A stretch of 24,062 nt of DNA from Bacillota bacterium (GCA_023391275.1 JAEWBE010000042.1:1-24062); one strand, 5' to 3'. Shown: positions 7,662 to 13,960, numbered from the stretch's first letter. Made by a program: numbers and translations. Notes: generated by a model not told the origin, from the sequence alone.

Positions 7662-7700
7662 AATCTCGAATCTAATCTAACATTTTTTACGATTCAGATT
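7662..7700 (+). other. Weak inverted repeat between gntR and dehydrogenase genes
   Basis: AATCTCGAATC (7662-7672) and GATTCAGATT (7691-7700) are complementary apart from one bulged C, with an 18-base T-rich loop. It could be an operator or a weak RNA hairpin in the 69-base gap. There is no T-run after it, so it is not a terminator. Confidence 0.3.
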
Positions 7701-7728
7701 TACTATAATGCAGCAAGGAGTATTTAAC

Positions 7729-8811
7729 ATGAACGATGGAAAAGCAATCCAGCTGGGCGCAGGCAGATATATTCAATGCCATGGCGCCTTGAAAGAAATT
7801 GGCGCAGAGGCGAAGCATCTTGGCAAAAAGGCTTACATCATGGGCGACGAAGTCACATTGGCAAAGACAATGGATAAAGTAAGCGAAAGCTTAAAGTCCG
7901 CCGGTTTGGAATACACCGCCCGTGTATTCGACGGTTCTTCCACAAACAAAAGTTTTGAAATCATCGCAGGTGAAATTAAGGCATCCGGTTCCGACGTCAT
8001 CATCGCCGTGGGTGGCGGCCGTGTACTCGATATCTGCAAGGCTGCCAGCGAAATGACTGACACCCGCATTATCACGGTGCCCACCAGCGCCGCTACCTGT
8101 GCTGCTTGGGCCGTTTTATATGTCACCTATTCGGAAAACGGCAACATCGAAGCCAGCCGTTTCCTTAGCCATGAAATCAGCGCTGTTATTGCGGATCTTG
8201 ACGTAATCTTCGATGACTGTCCGGCGCGCTACATTGCTTCCGGTATCGCCGACGCTCTGGCGAAAAAACCCGAATTTCTGTTTACAATGCTGCAGCTTGG
8301 CGAGGAGGGTCAGCGTCCCAATACGGACGCAGCTACCAGACTAGCCGACTACACTTTCAAAAACTACTTAAAAACGGGAGCGAAAGCTTATCGTGCCGCT
8401 CTGGAACACAAGGAATGTCAGGAAGTGGACGATATTATATGTTGTAACATCATGCTTACCGGCCTGATTTCAGACCTGTCCACCGGCGGCAAACAACTTG
8501 CGGTGGCTCATAATTTTTACGATGCTGTTTGCTATTTACATAAAGATGTCAGACAATCTTATCTCCATGGCGAACTTGTCGGTCTTGGCCTTGCATTACA
8601 GATGAGCATCAACGGCACATCTGACGAGGAAATTCAGGAAATGGAGAACTTCCTCAAGAGTATCGATTGTCCTACCAAGCTCACGGACGTGGGCATTCCG
8701 GTTGACGCCGGTACTGTACAGGCCTTAATCGACTTTGTTGCCAATAAAACGATTCCCGGTGACAAGGCTCTGTATGAAAAGATCGTAAAGGGCATGCAGT
8801 ATTGCCTGTAA
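7729..8811 (+). CDS. Glycerol-dehydrogenase-like metal-dependent alcohol dehydrogenase
   Basis: This 360-residue enzyme is of the iron-containing alcohol dehydrogenase / dehydroquinate-synthase fold. The nucleotide-binding segment VGGGRVLDICKAA is at 94-106, and VPTSAAT at 118-124 follows as in GldA. Candidate metal ligands are Asp175 (SGIADALAKK), His261 (LAVAHNF) and His280 (YLHGELVG), matching the Asp-His-His set of glycerol dehydrogenase. Length is normal for GldA (about 365). The start at 7729 has AAGGAG at a good distance; a frame-compatible ATG at 7708 lacks one. Members oxidise glycerol, 1,2-diols or sugar alcohols with NAD, or reduce dihydroxyacetone-type ketones; a glycerol-1-phosphate dehydrogenase cannot be excluded. 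It lies 69 bases after the GntR gene and ends in a pair of hairpins. Substrate unknown. Confidence 0.87.
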   Translation: MNDGKAIQLGAGRYIQCHGALKEIGAEAKHLGKKAYIMGDEVTLAKTMDKVSESLKSAGLEYTARVFDGSSTNKSFEIIAGEIKASGSDVIIAVGGGRVLDICKAASEMTDTRIITVPTSAATCAAWAVLYVTYSENGNIEASRFLSHEISAVIADLDVIFDDCPARYIASGIADALAKKPEFLFTMLQLGEEGQRPNTDAATRLADYTFKNYLKTGAKAYRAALEHKECQEVDDIICCNIMLTGLISDLSTGGKQLAVAHNFYDAVCYLHKDVRQSYLHGELVGLGLALQMSINGTSDEEIQEMENFLKSIDCPTKLTDVGIPVDAGTVQALIDFVANKTIPGDKALYEKIVKGMQYCL

Positions 8812-8849
8812 TATTCTCTAATTAACTATAAAGGCCTCTATGCTTTCTA

Positions 8850-8892
8850 TGGACAGAAGCCCGGTACCAAACAGTTGCCGAGCTTCTGTCCA
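8850..8892. terminator. Hairpin downstream of the dehydrogenase gene
   Basis: The arms TGGACAGAAGC (8850-8860) and GCTTCTGTCCA (8882-8892) are perfect 11-base complements, with a further inner CGG/CCG pairing. A modest AATTTAAT follows on the plus strand. Likely the first of two tandem transcription stops after the rightward gene. Confidence 0.6.
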
Positions 8893-8902
8893 ATTTAATA
8901 AG

Positions 8903-8946
8903 GAAATCCCGCAGAGAAGGAGCGATCTCCTTCTCTGCGGGATTTC
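8903..8946. terminator. Perfect 20-base-pair hairpin between convergent genes
   Basis: A 20-base arm beginning GAAATCCCGCAG (8903) is followed by the four-base loop CGAT and its exact complement ending at 8946. It sits between the rightward dehydrogenase and leftward fucU-like genes and is best read as a bidirectional terminator. Neither flank has a strong T-run, although the stem ends in A/T pairs (GAAAT/ATTTC), which supply short U-runs. Confidence 0.7.
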
Positions 8947-9016
8947 AGCTAAAAATAGCTATTAGTGGGAGTAGAGGGTTCCCTGAAAAAGCCCTGTAAT
9001 CATTAATGTCTAATAA

Positions 9017-9421
9017 TCAGGCAACGCCCACCGTAATCAGAATATTTGCAAAAGTACGTTTTTCGCCTGTGGAAATTGCAAGCTGCACAGCTGGTTGGCA
9101 GCATGCATCGTAGAATTCATTGCGGCCAAGTTTTTCCAGTTCCATGCCGTCTAGAATTTGTGTGAATTCCGCAAAAATCGACGGCTCTTCGCCGTCCGGC
9201 ATCATCGTCTCTGCTCTTTCGATTCTGATGACACCTTTAAGAACTTTGAGCACTTCCGTAGCTTCAGGTACGCCACTTGTCAGGCCAAGGTAAACTTTGG
9301 CAGCATTGCCACTCTTGCTGTTAAGTGGATAATTCCCGTCGGCGATTAGAATTTTATCACCATGACCGCACAGAGACAATATTTTCATAATTTCCGGATG
9401 AATGCACGTAATTTTTAACAT
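9017..9421 (-). CDS. FucU/RbsD-family sugar mutarotase
   Basis: This 134-residue protein of the RbsD/FucU fold catalyses exchange between sugar anomers or ring forms (fucose mutarotase, ribose pyranase). The N-terminal signature HPEIMKILSLCGHGDKILIAD contains the catalytic-type His20 with Asp22 and Asp28. The C-terminus AISTGEKRTFANILITVGVA closely follows the FucU pattern (ITGERxxYxNILLxxGV), so FucU fits better than RbsD. The frame extends far upstream, but the start at 9421 follows GAGGAG and gives the normal length. It is last in the rbsK - small ORF - SIS - fucU-like operon, 11 bases after the SIS gene. It acts in the cytoplasm on the imported free sugar before phosphorylation. Exact sugar not determined. 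Confidence 0.85.
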   Translation of the reverse strand: MLKITCIHPEIMKILSLCGHGDKILIADGNYPLNSKSGNAAKVYLGLTSGVPEATEVLKVLKGVIRIERAETMMPDGEEPSIFAEFTQILDGMELEKLGRNEFYDACCQPAVQLAISTGEKRTFANILITVGVA

Positions 9422-9432
9422 ATCAAACTCCT

Positions 9433-10044
9433 CTATTTCTCGTTCTCCCGAAGTTTTCCAAGTGCCCCGCCTGGATGCCACATAACATATTCCTGCGGCG
9501 TAAGCCCACGACCCGCCTGCAATACAATACTGAGCATCTGTAACGCAGTTGTCTCCGCCAAAATCGACACTCTGGGCGCACGATTCAGCGGGCCTCCCTC
9601 CTGCTTCACCCCCGCAAACAGATGCACATCGCTCCGGTTTGCCAGCCACGATTCCGGATTACCGGTGATTGCAATAATCTTACAACCATTATTTTGAATG
9701 GCCGACACTGTTGACTTCATTTCGGCGGTTTCTCCGCTATTGGAAATACAGATAACTACGTCGCCTTTAACAAGTTGTCCGCAGGAGCCATGAATTGCTT
9801 CGGTACCGTGCAGAAAATACGCAGGCGTTCCAGTCGAAGAAAGCAAAGAGGCCGCATATCCTGCAATGTGGGAGGGTTTGCCAATACCTGTAATATGTAC
9901 ACGGTTCTGTGTTTTCCCCGCATCCTGAATCAACTTTGCAGCCTTATCGTAAGCACTGTAATCTGTCGCCTGAGTAAATGCATAAAATTCGTCCTGCGCC
10001 GTGCGAATAAACGCATCCAATGTGGTATGTACATTTTCGTTCAT
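9433..10044 (-). CDS. Stand-alone SIS-domain sugar isomerase (KdsD/GutQ-like)
   Basis: This 203-residue protein consists of one SIS domain. Segments HITGIGKPSHIAGYAASLLSS (about 49-69), TPAYFLHGTEAIHG, VVICISNSGET and the C-terminal WHPGGALG match the KpsF/GutQ/KdsD arabinose-5-phosphate isomerase branch (FHPGGxLG). KdsD enzymes are about 320 residues because of a CBS pair; here the CBS domains are missing, and the protein ends right after HPGGALGKL. No sign of truncation: a proper stop follows and the next gene starts 11 bases on. Probable role: interconversion of a phosphorylated aldose and ketose made by the upstream kinase. A GAGAGG ribosome site precedes the ATG, which overlaps the stop of a small ORF (ATGA). 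Confidence 0.85.
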   Translation of the reverse strand: MNENVHTTLDAFIRTAQDEFYAFTQATDYSAYDKAAKLIQDAGKTQNRVHITGIGKPSHIAGYAASLLSSTGTPAYFLHGTEAIHGSCGQLVKGDVVICISNSGETAEMKSTVSAIQNNGCKIIAITGNPESWLANRSDVHLFAGVKQEGGPLNRAPRVSILAETTALQMLSIVLQAGRGLTPQEYVMWHPGGALGKLRENEK

Positions 10045-10139
10045 ATCATTACCTCTCTATTAGTTAAAATAAAATACTGTAGAGTTAACATTTCAATCCA
10101 CGTCAAAAGCTGTCGATTGCGGTTTCCGACCGACTTCAT
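10041..10139 (-). CDS. Possible 32-residue small ORF between kinase and SIS genes
   Basis: It starts at an ATG (10139) preceded by AAGGAAAAGC, eight bases after the ribokinase stop. It ends in a TGA that overlaps the SIS start as ATGA. The peptide begins MKSVGNRNRQLL and continues TWIEMLTLQYFILTN; it has a basic head and a hydrophobic middle. I do not recognise it. Its placement and coupling look like a real operon member or a device that feeds ribosomes to the SIS gene, but at 32 codons chance is a serious alternative. Confidence 0.35.
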   Translation of the reverse strand: MKSVGNRNRQLLTWIEMLTLQYFILTNREVMI

Positions 10140-10147
10140 GCTTTTCC

Positions 10148-11149
10148 TTATTTCAGGGTCAATAAAAGATCGGCGGCGGCGGTGTCGCTTTGCTGCCGCT
10201 CCATAAGCGTCAGAACTTCGTTGAGAGTAGGTAGAGAGGGCTGCGCCCCCATCCGGGACACGGTGAGCGTGGCTGTGTAATTTGCAAAATTGAGCGCTTG
10301 ACGATTGCTCATACCCGCGCAGAGCGCTGTAGCAAATGCTCCCACAAAGGAGTCTCCCGCCGCAGTAGGATCCTTAACCTCCACAACATCAATACAGGGT
10401 TCATAGGCATATTCCTCATTGTTGACAACTACTGCGCCGGCATTCCCCAGGGTTATAATCACATTCTGAACGCCCTTGCCCCTCAGAGCAGAAACAACCT
10501 TTTTTACGTCCTCCATGTTAACATTTTTATCCTCTTTGCGAATCATTACACCTGTGATGTCAGCGGCCTCGTGCTCGTTCGGCGATATGTAGGTTAGATG
10601 TTGAAGTAAACTGTCTGAGAGCGGCGCGGAAGGTGCGGAATTCAGCATAACCGCCACATTTTTATCATATGCGTACTGCGCCACAAGCTCGTTAATTTCC
10701 ATGGGAATTTCCAACTGCAAAACCACCATATCATAATTTACAATATCCTCCTTCAGAAACGCGACCTCATCCGCAGTAATTGACATGTTGGCACCGGGCA
10801 CTACGATGATCCTGTTTTTCGTTTTCTGCCCGGGGGCTACCTCCAATATGACATTTCCAACTGCAGAAGGTAACGTTGCGTGGCGCAAGATTCCCTCCGT
10901 GTGAATTCCCGCATTTTTGCAGGAAGCGATGAGCTCGTCCCCGAATCCATCCATGCCAACCTTTCCCACAATGGTTACATCCGCACCTAATCGTGCTGCC
11001 TGCACAGCCTGATTTGCACCTTTTCCGCCCGGCGCCGTACGGAATCCACACCCCAACACTGTTTCCCCGGAATGCGGAAATTTTTCCGTGCTCACTATCA
11101 AATCCATTACCAAGCTGCCCACTACCAAAATCTTGGGTCTTCTTCTCAT
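10148..11149 (-). CDS. rbsK: Ribokinase-type PfkB carbohydrate kinase
   Basis: This 333-residue cytoplasmic kinase phosphorylates a sugar with ATP. PfkB signature 1 is present as PGGKGANQAVQAARLGAD (40-57). Signature 2 reads DPTAAGDSFVGAF (260-272) with the catalytic-base Asp266; the usual form is DTTGAGDxF, so the first part of the anion-hole motif is altered (PTAAGD). Substrate-region residues near the N-terminus (GSLVMDLI, then FPHSGET) are ribokinase-like. Length is slightly above the usual 305-315 because of a C-terminal tail. AAGGAG precedes the ATG. It is first in a leftward operon with the SIS isomerase and mutarotase, and two copies of a motif shared with livK lie upstream. Ribose is the default guess; another pentose, hexose or nucleoside is possible. 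Confidence 0.85.
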   Translation of the reverse strand: MRRRPKILVVGSLVMDLIVSTEKFPHSGETVLGCGFRTAPGGKGANQAVQAARLGADVTIVGKVGMDGFGDELIASCKNAGIHTEGILRHATLPSAVGNVILEVAPGQKTKNRIIVVPGANMSITADEVAFLKEDIVNYDMVVLQLEIPMEINELVAQYAYDKNVAVMLNSAPSAPLSDSLLQHLTYISPNEHEAADITGVMIRKEDKNVNMEDVKKVVSALRGKGVQNVIITLGNAGAVVVNNEEYAYEPCIDVVEVKDPTAAGDSFVGAFATALCAGMSNRQALNFANYTATLTVSRMGAQPSLPTLNEVLTLMERQQSDTAAADLLLTLK

Positions 11150-11172
11150 TTTCCTTCTCCTTAATATTATTT

Positions 11173-11198
11173 TTGTCTGATGAACATATTGTCTGATG
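11173..11198 (-). promoter_or_regulatory. Tandem operator-like motif upstream of rbsK
   Basis: TTGTCTGATG occurs at 11173-11182 and again at 11189-11198, a 16-base period. The same 10 bases are at the livK start site (4977-4986) in the same orientation relative to the gene. A weak promoter, TTTACC - 16 bases - TATGTT on the minus strand, would place one copy in the spacer. The motif would suit a dimeric GntR/FCD repressor; identity of the regulator is inferred. Confidence 0.55.
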
Positions 11199-11268
11199 TT
11201 TAATGGTAAAAAAATAAAAGAAGCCGAACCGCAGGAAAGTTCAAAACATCTTACTATTTATAGTTAAT

Positions 11269-11297
11269 AATTTAACATTTATTACTTACATTGTCAA
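11269..11297 (-). promoter_or_regulatory. Candidate rbsK-operon promoter
   Basis: On the minus strand TTGACA (11292-11297), 17 bases and TAAATT (11269-11274, four of six) form the best-looking promoter upstream of the kinase gene. It would give a leader of about 110 bases containing the tandem motif, so a regulator bound there would block elongation. A nearer, weaker promoter is also possible. Confidence 0.4.
11281..11290 (+). repeat. Left copy of 10-base direct repeat (possible att half)
   Basis: ATTACTTACA here is repeated at 13736-13745, immediately after the recombinase stop. The two bracket 2.46 kb holding the recombinase and small ORFs. It overlaps the spacer of the candidate rbsK promoter. 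A 10-base match in AT-rich sequence could be chance. Confidence 0.35.
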
Positions 11298-11641
11298 GCC
11301 CCGCCGAAGACTTAGCAAATGTTATTGCAACACATTGGGATATATAGAAAAAGCAGAGATAAAATTGAAAAGCAAAGGGCATTGTATCCAGCGTACAATA
11401 GCGTTCAATTAGGCTGCATAAAAAACAGTAGCTTTGCAAACGATGCTTACAGAAATGGCGGACGTACAACATGTAAGAGTAAAGAAAAAAAGTCTTACGA
11501 TAACTTATGATAATAGTGTACAAATGCAAGACTTATAAGCGAAAAGATTATTCAAGAAGGATTTCAGCCGACCCACGAAATATGAGGTGGAACTTTTAAC
11601 GGATGGGGGCCGTTTGGGCAGTTTACCAGAGAGGAAGGCAC

Positions 11642-11800
11642 ATGTATTTATGATATTTGTATAGGCGCTTTGTAGCGGTACACGGAATCGCGGCTGTCAT
11701 TTTGTTGATAGCTACAATCTATTTATATTTTACCCTACCGGACGATCGGACAGAGAAAGGCAAAATGTTATCTGCAAATAAAACCGCTAATCACGGATAA
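11642..11800 (+). pseudogene. Small membrane-peptide ORF with in-frame TGA
   Basis: A good ribosome site (GAGAGGAAGG) precedes ATG 11642, but the fourth codon is TGA (11651-11653). The same frame then stays open from TTG 11657 to TAA 11800, about 47 residues. It has a single hydrophobic helix (GIAAVILLIATIYLYF) preceded by basic residues and followed by a polar tail. It may be a remnant of a small membrane protein, or may use the TTG. I do not recognise the family. The rest of 11298-11817 shows only short, frame-broken ORFs and nothing I can name. Confidence 0.35.
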
Positions 11801-11817
11801 GCCCCGCATAAAATAAA

Positions 11818-11964
11818 ATGGAAAAGGCTATGACATGGAAGTACGTGCAGTATAACTGTCCGAACTGTTTTTGCAGTTCGGATTTTCTTTTTCGACGGAC
11901 AGGCAAAAATTACACTGATTTGCATACCTTTTATTATCGCAGCATAAAGGGGGCAGATTTATGA
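11818..11964 (+). CDS. Small cysteine-containing ORF upstream of recombinase
   Basis: This is a 48-residue frame starting MEKAMTWKYVQYNCPNCFCSS and ending RSIKGADL. CPNCFC looks like half of a zinc ribbon. Its TGA overlaps the next ATG as ATGA, supporting a real coding unit. Against it: no ribosome site precedes the ATG (an internal ATG four codons on is no better), and a terminator-like hairpin lies inside the frame. Function unknown; such tiny ORFs often precede recombinases in clostridial mobile elements. Confidence 0.4.
   Translation: MEKAMTWKYVQYNCPNCFCSSDFLFRRTGKNYTDLHTFYYRSIKGADL
11859..11892 (+). terminator. Terminator-like hairpin inside the small ORF
   Basis: The arms TCCGAACTG (11859-11867) and CAGTTCGGA (11874-11882) are perfect 9-base complements around TTTTTG, followed at once by TTTTCTTTTT. 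This has every feature of an intrinsic terminator for rightward transcription. Either it ends an upstream transcript and the ORF over it is not translated, or it is an attenuator controlling the recombinase. Confidence 0.7.
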
Positions 11965-12113
11965 GTAAACCTGAAATAACAGTAACATGCGTCTTTTCGA
12001 ACAAAGGCGAGACGGCTTGTCAAATACTGTTTCGTTCCTTTCGTTTCTTTCTTCAGCGGGAGATTACGCAGGATGGCCGTAAACTTGCAATTCCGGCGAC
12101 ATCACATGTATGA
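11961..12113 (+). CDS. Small ORF preceding the recombinase
   Basis: This is a 50-residue frame with a strong ribosome site (AAAGGGGGC) seven bases before its ATG. It overlaps the previous ORF by ATGA and ends 39 bases before the recombinase start. It begins MSKPEITVTCVFSNKGETAC, continues ILFRSFRFFLQREI and ends AIPATSHV. Composition is protein-like, with an amphipathic basic middle. I recall similar short proteins next to serine recombinases in Firmicute elements but cannot name a family. Possibly a recombination accessory factor. Confidence 0.5.
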   Translation: MSKPEITVTCVFSNKGETACQILFRSFRFFLQREITQDGRKLAIPATSHV

Positions 12114-12152
12114 TATTCATGATGAATGGCCTCTTATTTTCGGAGGCGTAAA

Positions 12153-13730
12153 ATGTACTTGGAAATAAGCAATCCCGTGGATTATCAGGTGGGCCTGTAT
12201 ATCAGGCTGTCGAAGGAGGATGAAAACGAAGGACAATCCGAAAGCGTAACCAATCAGCTGTCCCTGCTTACCGCTTTCGCGAAAGAGCACAAACTGTGCG
12301 TGCTTGATACCTACATCGACGACGGCTGGTCCGGTACGAGTTTTGACAGGCCGGCCTTCCAGCGCATGATCGCGGATATCGAAGCAAAAAAGGTCAATAT
12401 GGTGATTACCAAAGACCTCTCCCGTCTTGGCCGTGACTATATCGAGACCGGGCGCTATATGGAACGGTATTTTCCGGAAAACCGCGTACGCTACATATCT
12501 TTATTAGACGGAATCGATACGGGCGTGGAGAGCACCGCCAACGACATCACACCATTCCGTGCGATCATGAACGATATGTATGCGAAAGACATCTCGAAAA
12601 AAATCAAAAGTGTCAAACACGACAAACAGCGCAAGGGATTATTTATCGGAGGAAAACCCCGCTATGGCTACAAAATGGACCCGAATCACAAAAATAAAAT
12701 AATCATTGACGAAGAAACGGCACCAATCGTGCGTCGCATCTTTGATATGGCGCTCACGGGAATGTCCTGTCGGCAGATCGCGGTTCAGCTCAACGCCGAG
12801 AAAATTTCTACTCCGGCGTCTTACGCCGGACTAAATCAGGGACGCATCGGGCCATATGCCGGAATGTGGAGCAGCGAACGGATTTCCGATATGCTGCAAA
12901 ATGAAACGTATATCGGCAACATGGTTCAGGGGCGCAGCAAAAAAATCAGTTACAAATCGAAAAAAACGATCCGGCAGCCGCGTGAAAACTGGATTGTTGT
13001 TGAAGGTACGCACGAACCGCTGATCGACCCTGAAATGTTCGCCAAGGTACAGCAAATGGTTAACAGCCGCAAAACAACCCGTTCCCGCACTTACGATTTT
13101 CTTCTCAAGGGGCTGATTTATTGCCACGAATGCGGTTACCCGCTGGCAGTCATCAACCGCCCGAATGCCAAAGGTAAGGATTGTCTATATTTTGTCTGCC
13201 GCACCTATCAGCGCTTCACGAAGGCTGGTGTCTGCACCTGCCATTCCATCAAGGAAGAAAGTGTGACCAATGCGGTTCTGCAAAAAGTACGGGAAGTTTG
13301 CGAACAGTATTTACATACAGAAGAACTGATGCCGATGGCGGAACAGGCGCTTACGGAAGCACGGCAAGCGGAAGATCATGAAAACGAGATTGCTGCGTTG
13401 CAAAGCAAAATAGAAAGCCTGACAGCTCACCTCGACAAAATGTACATGGATAAGCTGACAGGACTTCTGGACGATAGGGATTTTGAGCGTATTTATTTGA
13501 AGGTCAAGGAAGAACGGTCGGCGCTCGAACATAAGCTCTCGGAGATTGATACGCCGGATTATTCTCCCGATAAGCAAACGGAGATTGCAAAGAAGCTTGT
13601 AAAGCGCTTTGTCGACACCGCGTATTGCAGCAAGGATCTGCTTGTCAGCCTGATTGAACGCGTGGAGCTGACCGAAAACAAACAAATTATCATTCATTTC
13701 CGCTTCCGCCAACTGGAAGCGATTTCTTAG
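12153..13730 (+). CDS. Large serine recombinase (TndX/TnpX-like)
   Basis: This 525-residue site-specific recombinase catalyses integration or excision of a mobile element through a serine-DNA link. The resolvase catalytic domain (about 12-160) has the nucleophile Ser20 in YIRLSKED and the arginines Arg91 and Arg94 in KDLSRLGRDY. The Recombinase domain follows (about 195-300: KPRYGYKMDP, QIAVQLNAEKISTP). A zinc ribbon follows, with CHECG near 324 and further cysteines near 349 and 360, then a coiled coil (about 390-470) and a C-terminal IIIHFRF typical of the TnpX/TndX group. Length is normal, with no frameshift. GGAGG precedes the ATG at 12153; the frame runs to 12126 upstream without a site. 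There are no transfer or cargo genes beside it, so this is a stand-alone recombinase or an eroded element. Confidence 0.95.
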   Translation: MYLEISNPVDYQVGLYIRLSKEDENEGQSESVTNQLSLLTAFAKEHKLCVLDTYIDDGWSGTSFDRPAFQRMIADIEAKKVNMVITKDLSRLGRDYIETGRYMERYFPENRVRYISLLDGIDTGVESTANDITPFRAIMNDMYAKDISKKIKSVKHDKQRKGLFIGGKPRYGYKMDPNHKNKIIIDEETAPIVRRIFDMALTGMSCRQIAVQLNAEKISTPASYAGLNQGRIGPYAGMWSSERISDMLQNETYIGNMVQGRSKKISYKSKKTIRQPRENWIVVEGTHEPLIDPEMFAKVQQMVNSRKTTRSRTYDFLLKGLIYCHECGYPLAVINRPNAKGKDCLYFVCRTYQRFTKAGVCTCHSIKEESVTNAVLQKVREVCEQYLHTEELMPMAEQALTEARQAEDHENEIAALQSKIESLTAHLDKMYMDKLTGLLDDRDFERIYLKVKEERSALEHKLSEIDTPDYSPDKQTEIAKKLVKRFVDTAYCSKDLLVSLIERVELTENKQIIIHFRFRQLEAIS

Positions 13731-13735
13731 CATAA

Positions 13736-13745
13736 ATTACTTACA
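13736..13745 (+). repeat. Right copy of 10-base direct repeat (possible att half)
   Basis: ATTACTTACA lies five bases after the recombinase stop, matching 11281-11290. Large serine recombinase genes often lie right beside an element end, so the position is suggestive. The core shared by such recombinases is often only two or three bases, so the repeat is not proof. Confidence 0.35.
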
Positions 13746-13748
13746 ATA

Positions 13749-13796
13749 AGGGCGCTCCTATGTTTCAAGGATTGAAAAGAAATCGCTTGGCGCCCT
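13749..13796 (+). other. Nested inverted repeats after the recombinase
   Basis: The outer arms AGGGCGC (13749-13755) and GCGCCCT (13790-13796) enclose an inner hairpin TTTCAA-GGA-TTGAAA (13763-13777). It may be a weak terminator for the recombinase or part of the recombinase binding site at the element end. No T-run follows. Confidence 0.4.
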
Positions 13797-13866
13797 ATAC
13801 AAACGTTTCACAAAATAGCTTTTCATACATAATTATAAAGATGCTGAATATTTCTGATACAGCTAA

Positions 13867-13905
13867 AAAGCCCGGATAGGCGTTGCAAAACGCTTTCCGG
13901 GCTTT
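13867..13905. terminator. Bidirectional terminator between recombinase and exporter operon
   Basis: AAAGCCCGGA pairs with TCCGGGCTTT, continued inside by AGGCGT/ACGCTT past a one-base bulge. On the minus strand the stem is followed by TTTTT, making it the terminator of the leftward ABC operon. It can also stop rightward transcripts from the recombinase. Confidence 0.85.
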
Positions 13906-13960
13906 CGCTTTGATTATTTTGTTACTGCTGCTCTGCAGATATTTGTAATATTTTTAAAAA

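Noticed and set aside
7704..7709. Perfect TATAAT before the dehydrogenase gene
   Set aside because: The predicted start would fall inside the ribosome site and no -35 box is present; cotranscription with the GntR gene is more likely.
11173..11198. Repeat units taken as a CRISPR-like array
   Set aside because: Only two 10-base units with a 6-base gap; far too short for CRISPR, better explained as an operator.
11272..11529. 85-codon leftward frame in the gap before the recombinase
   Set aside because: Cys/Tyr/Phe-rich composition with no ribosome site; it overlaps promoter-like sequence and looks like chance.
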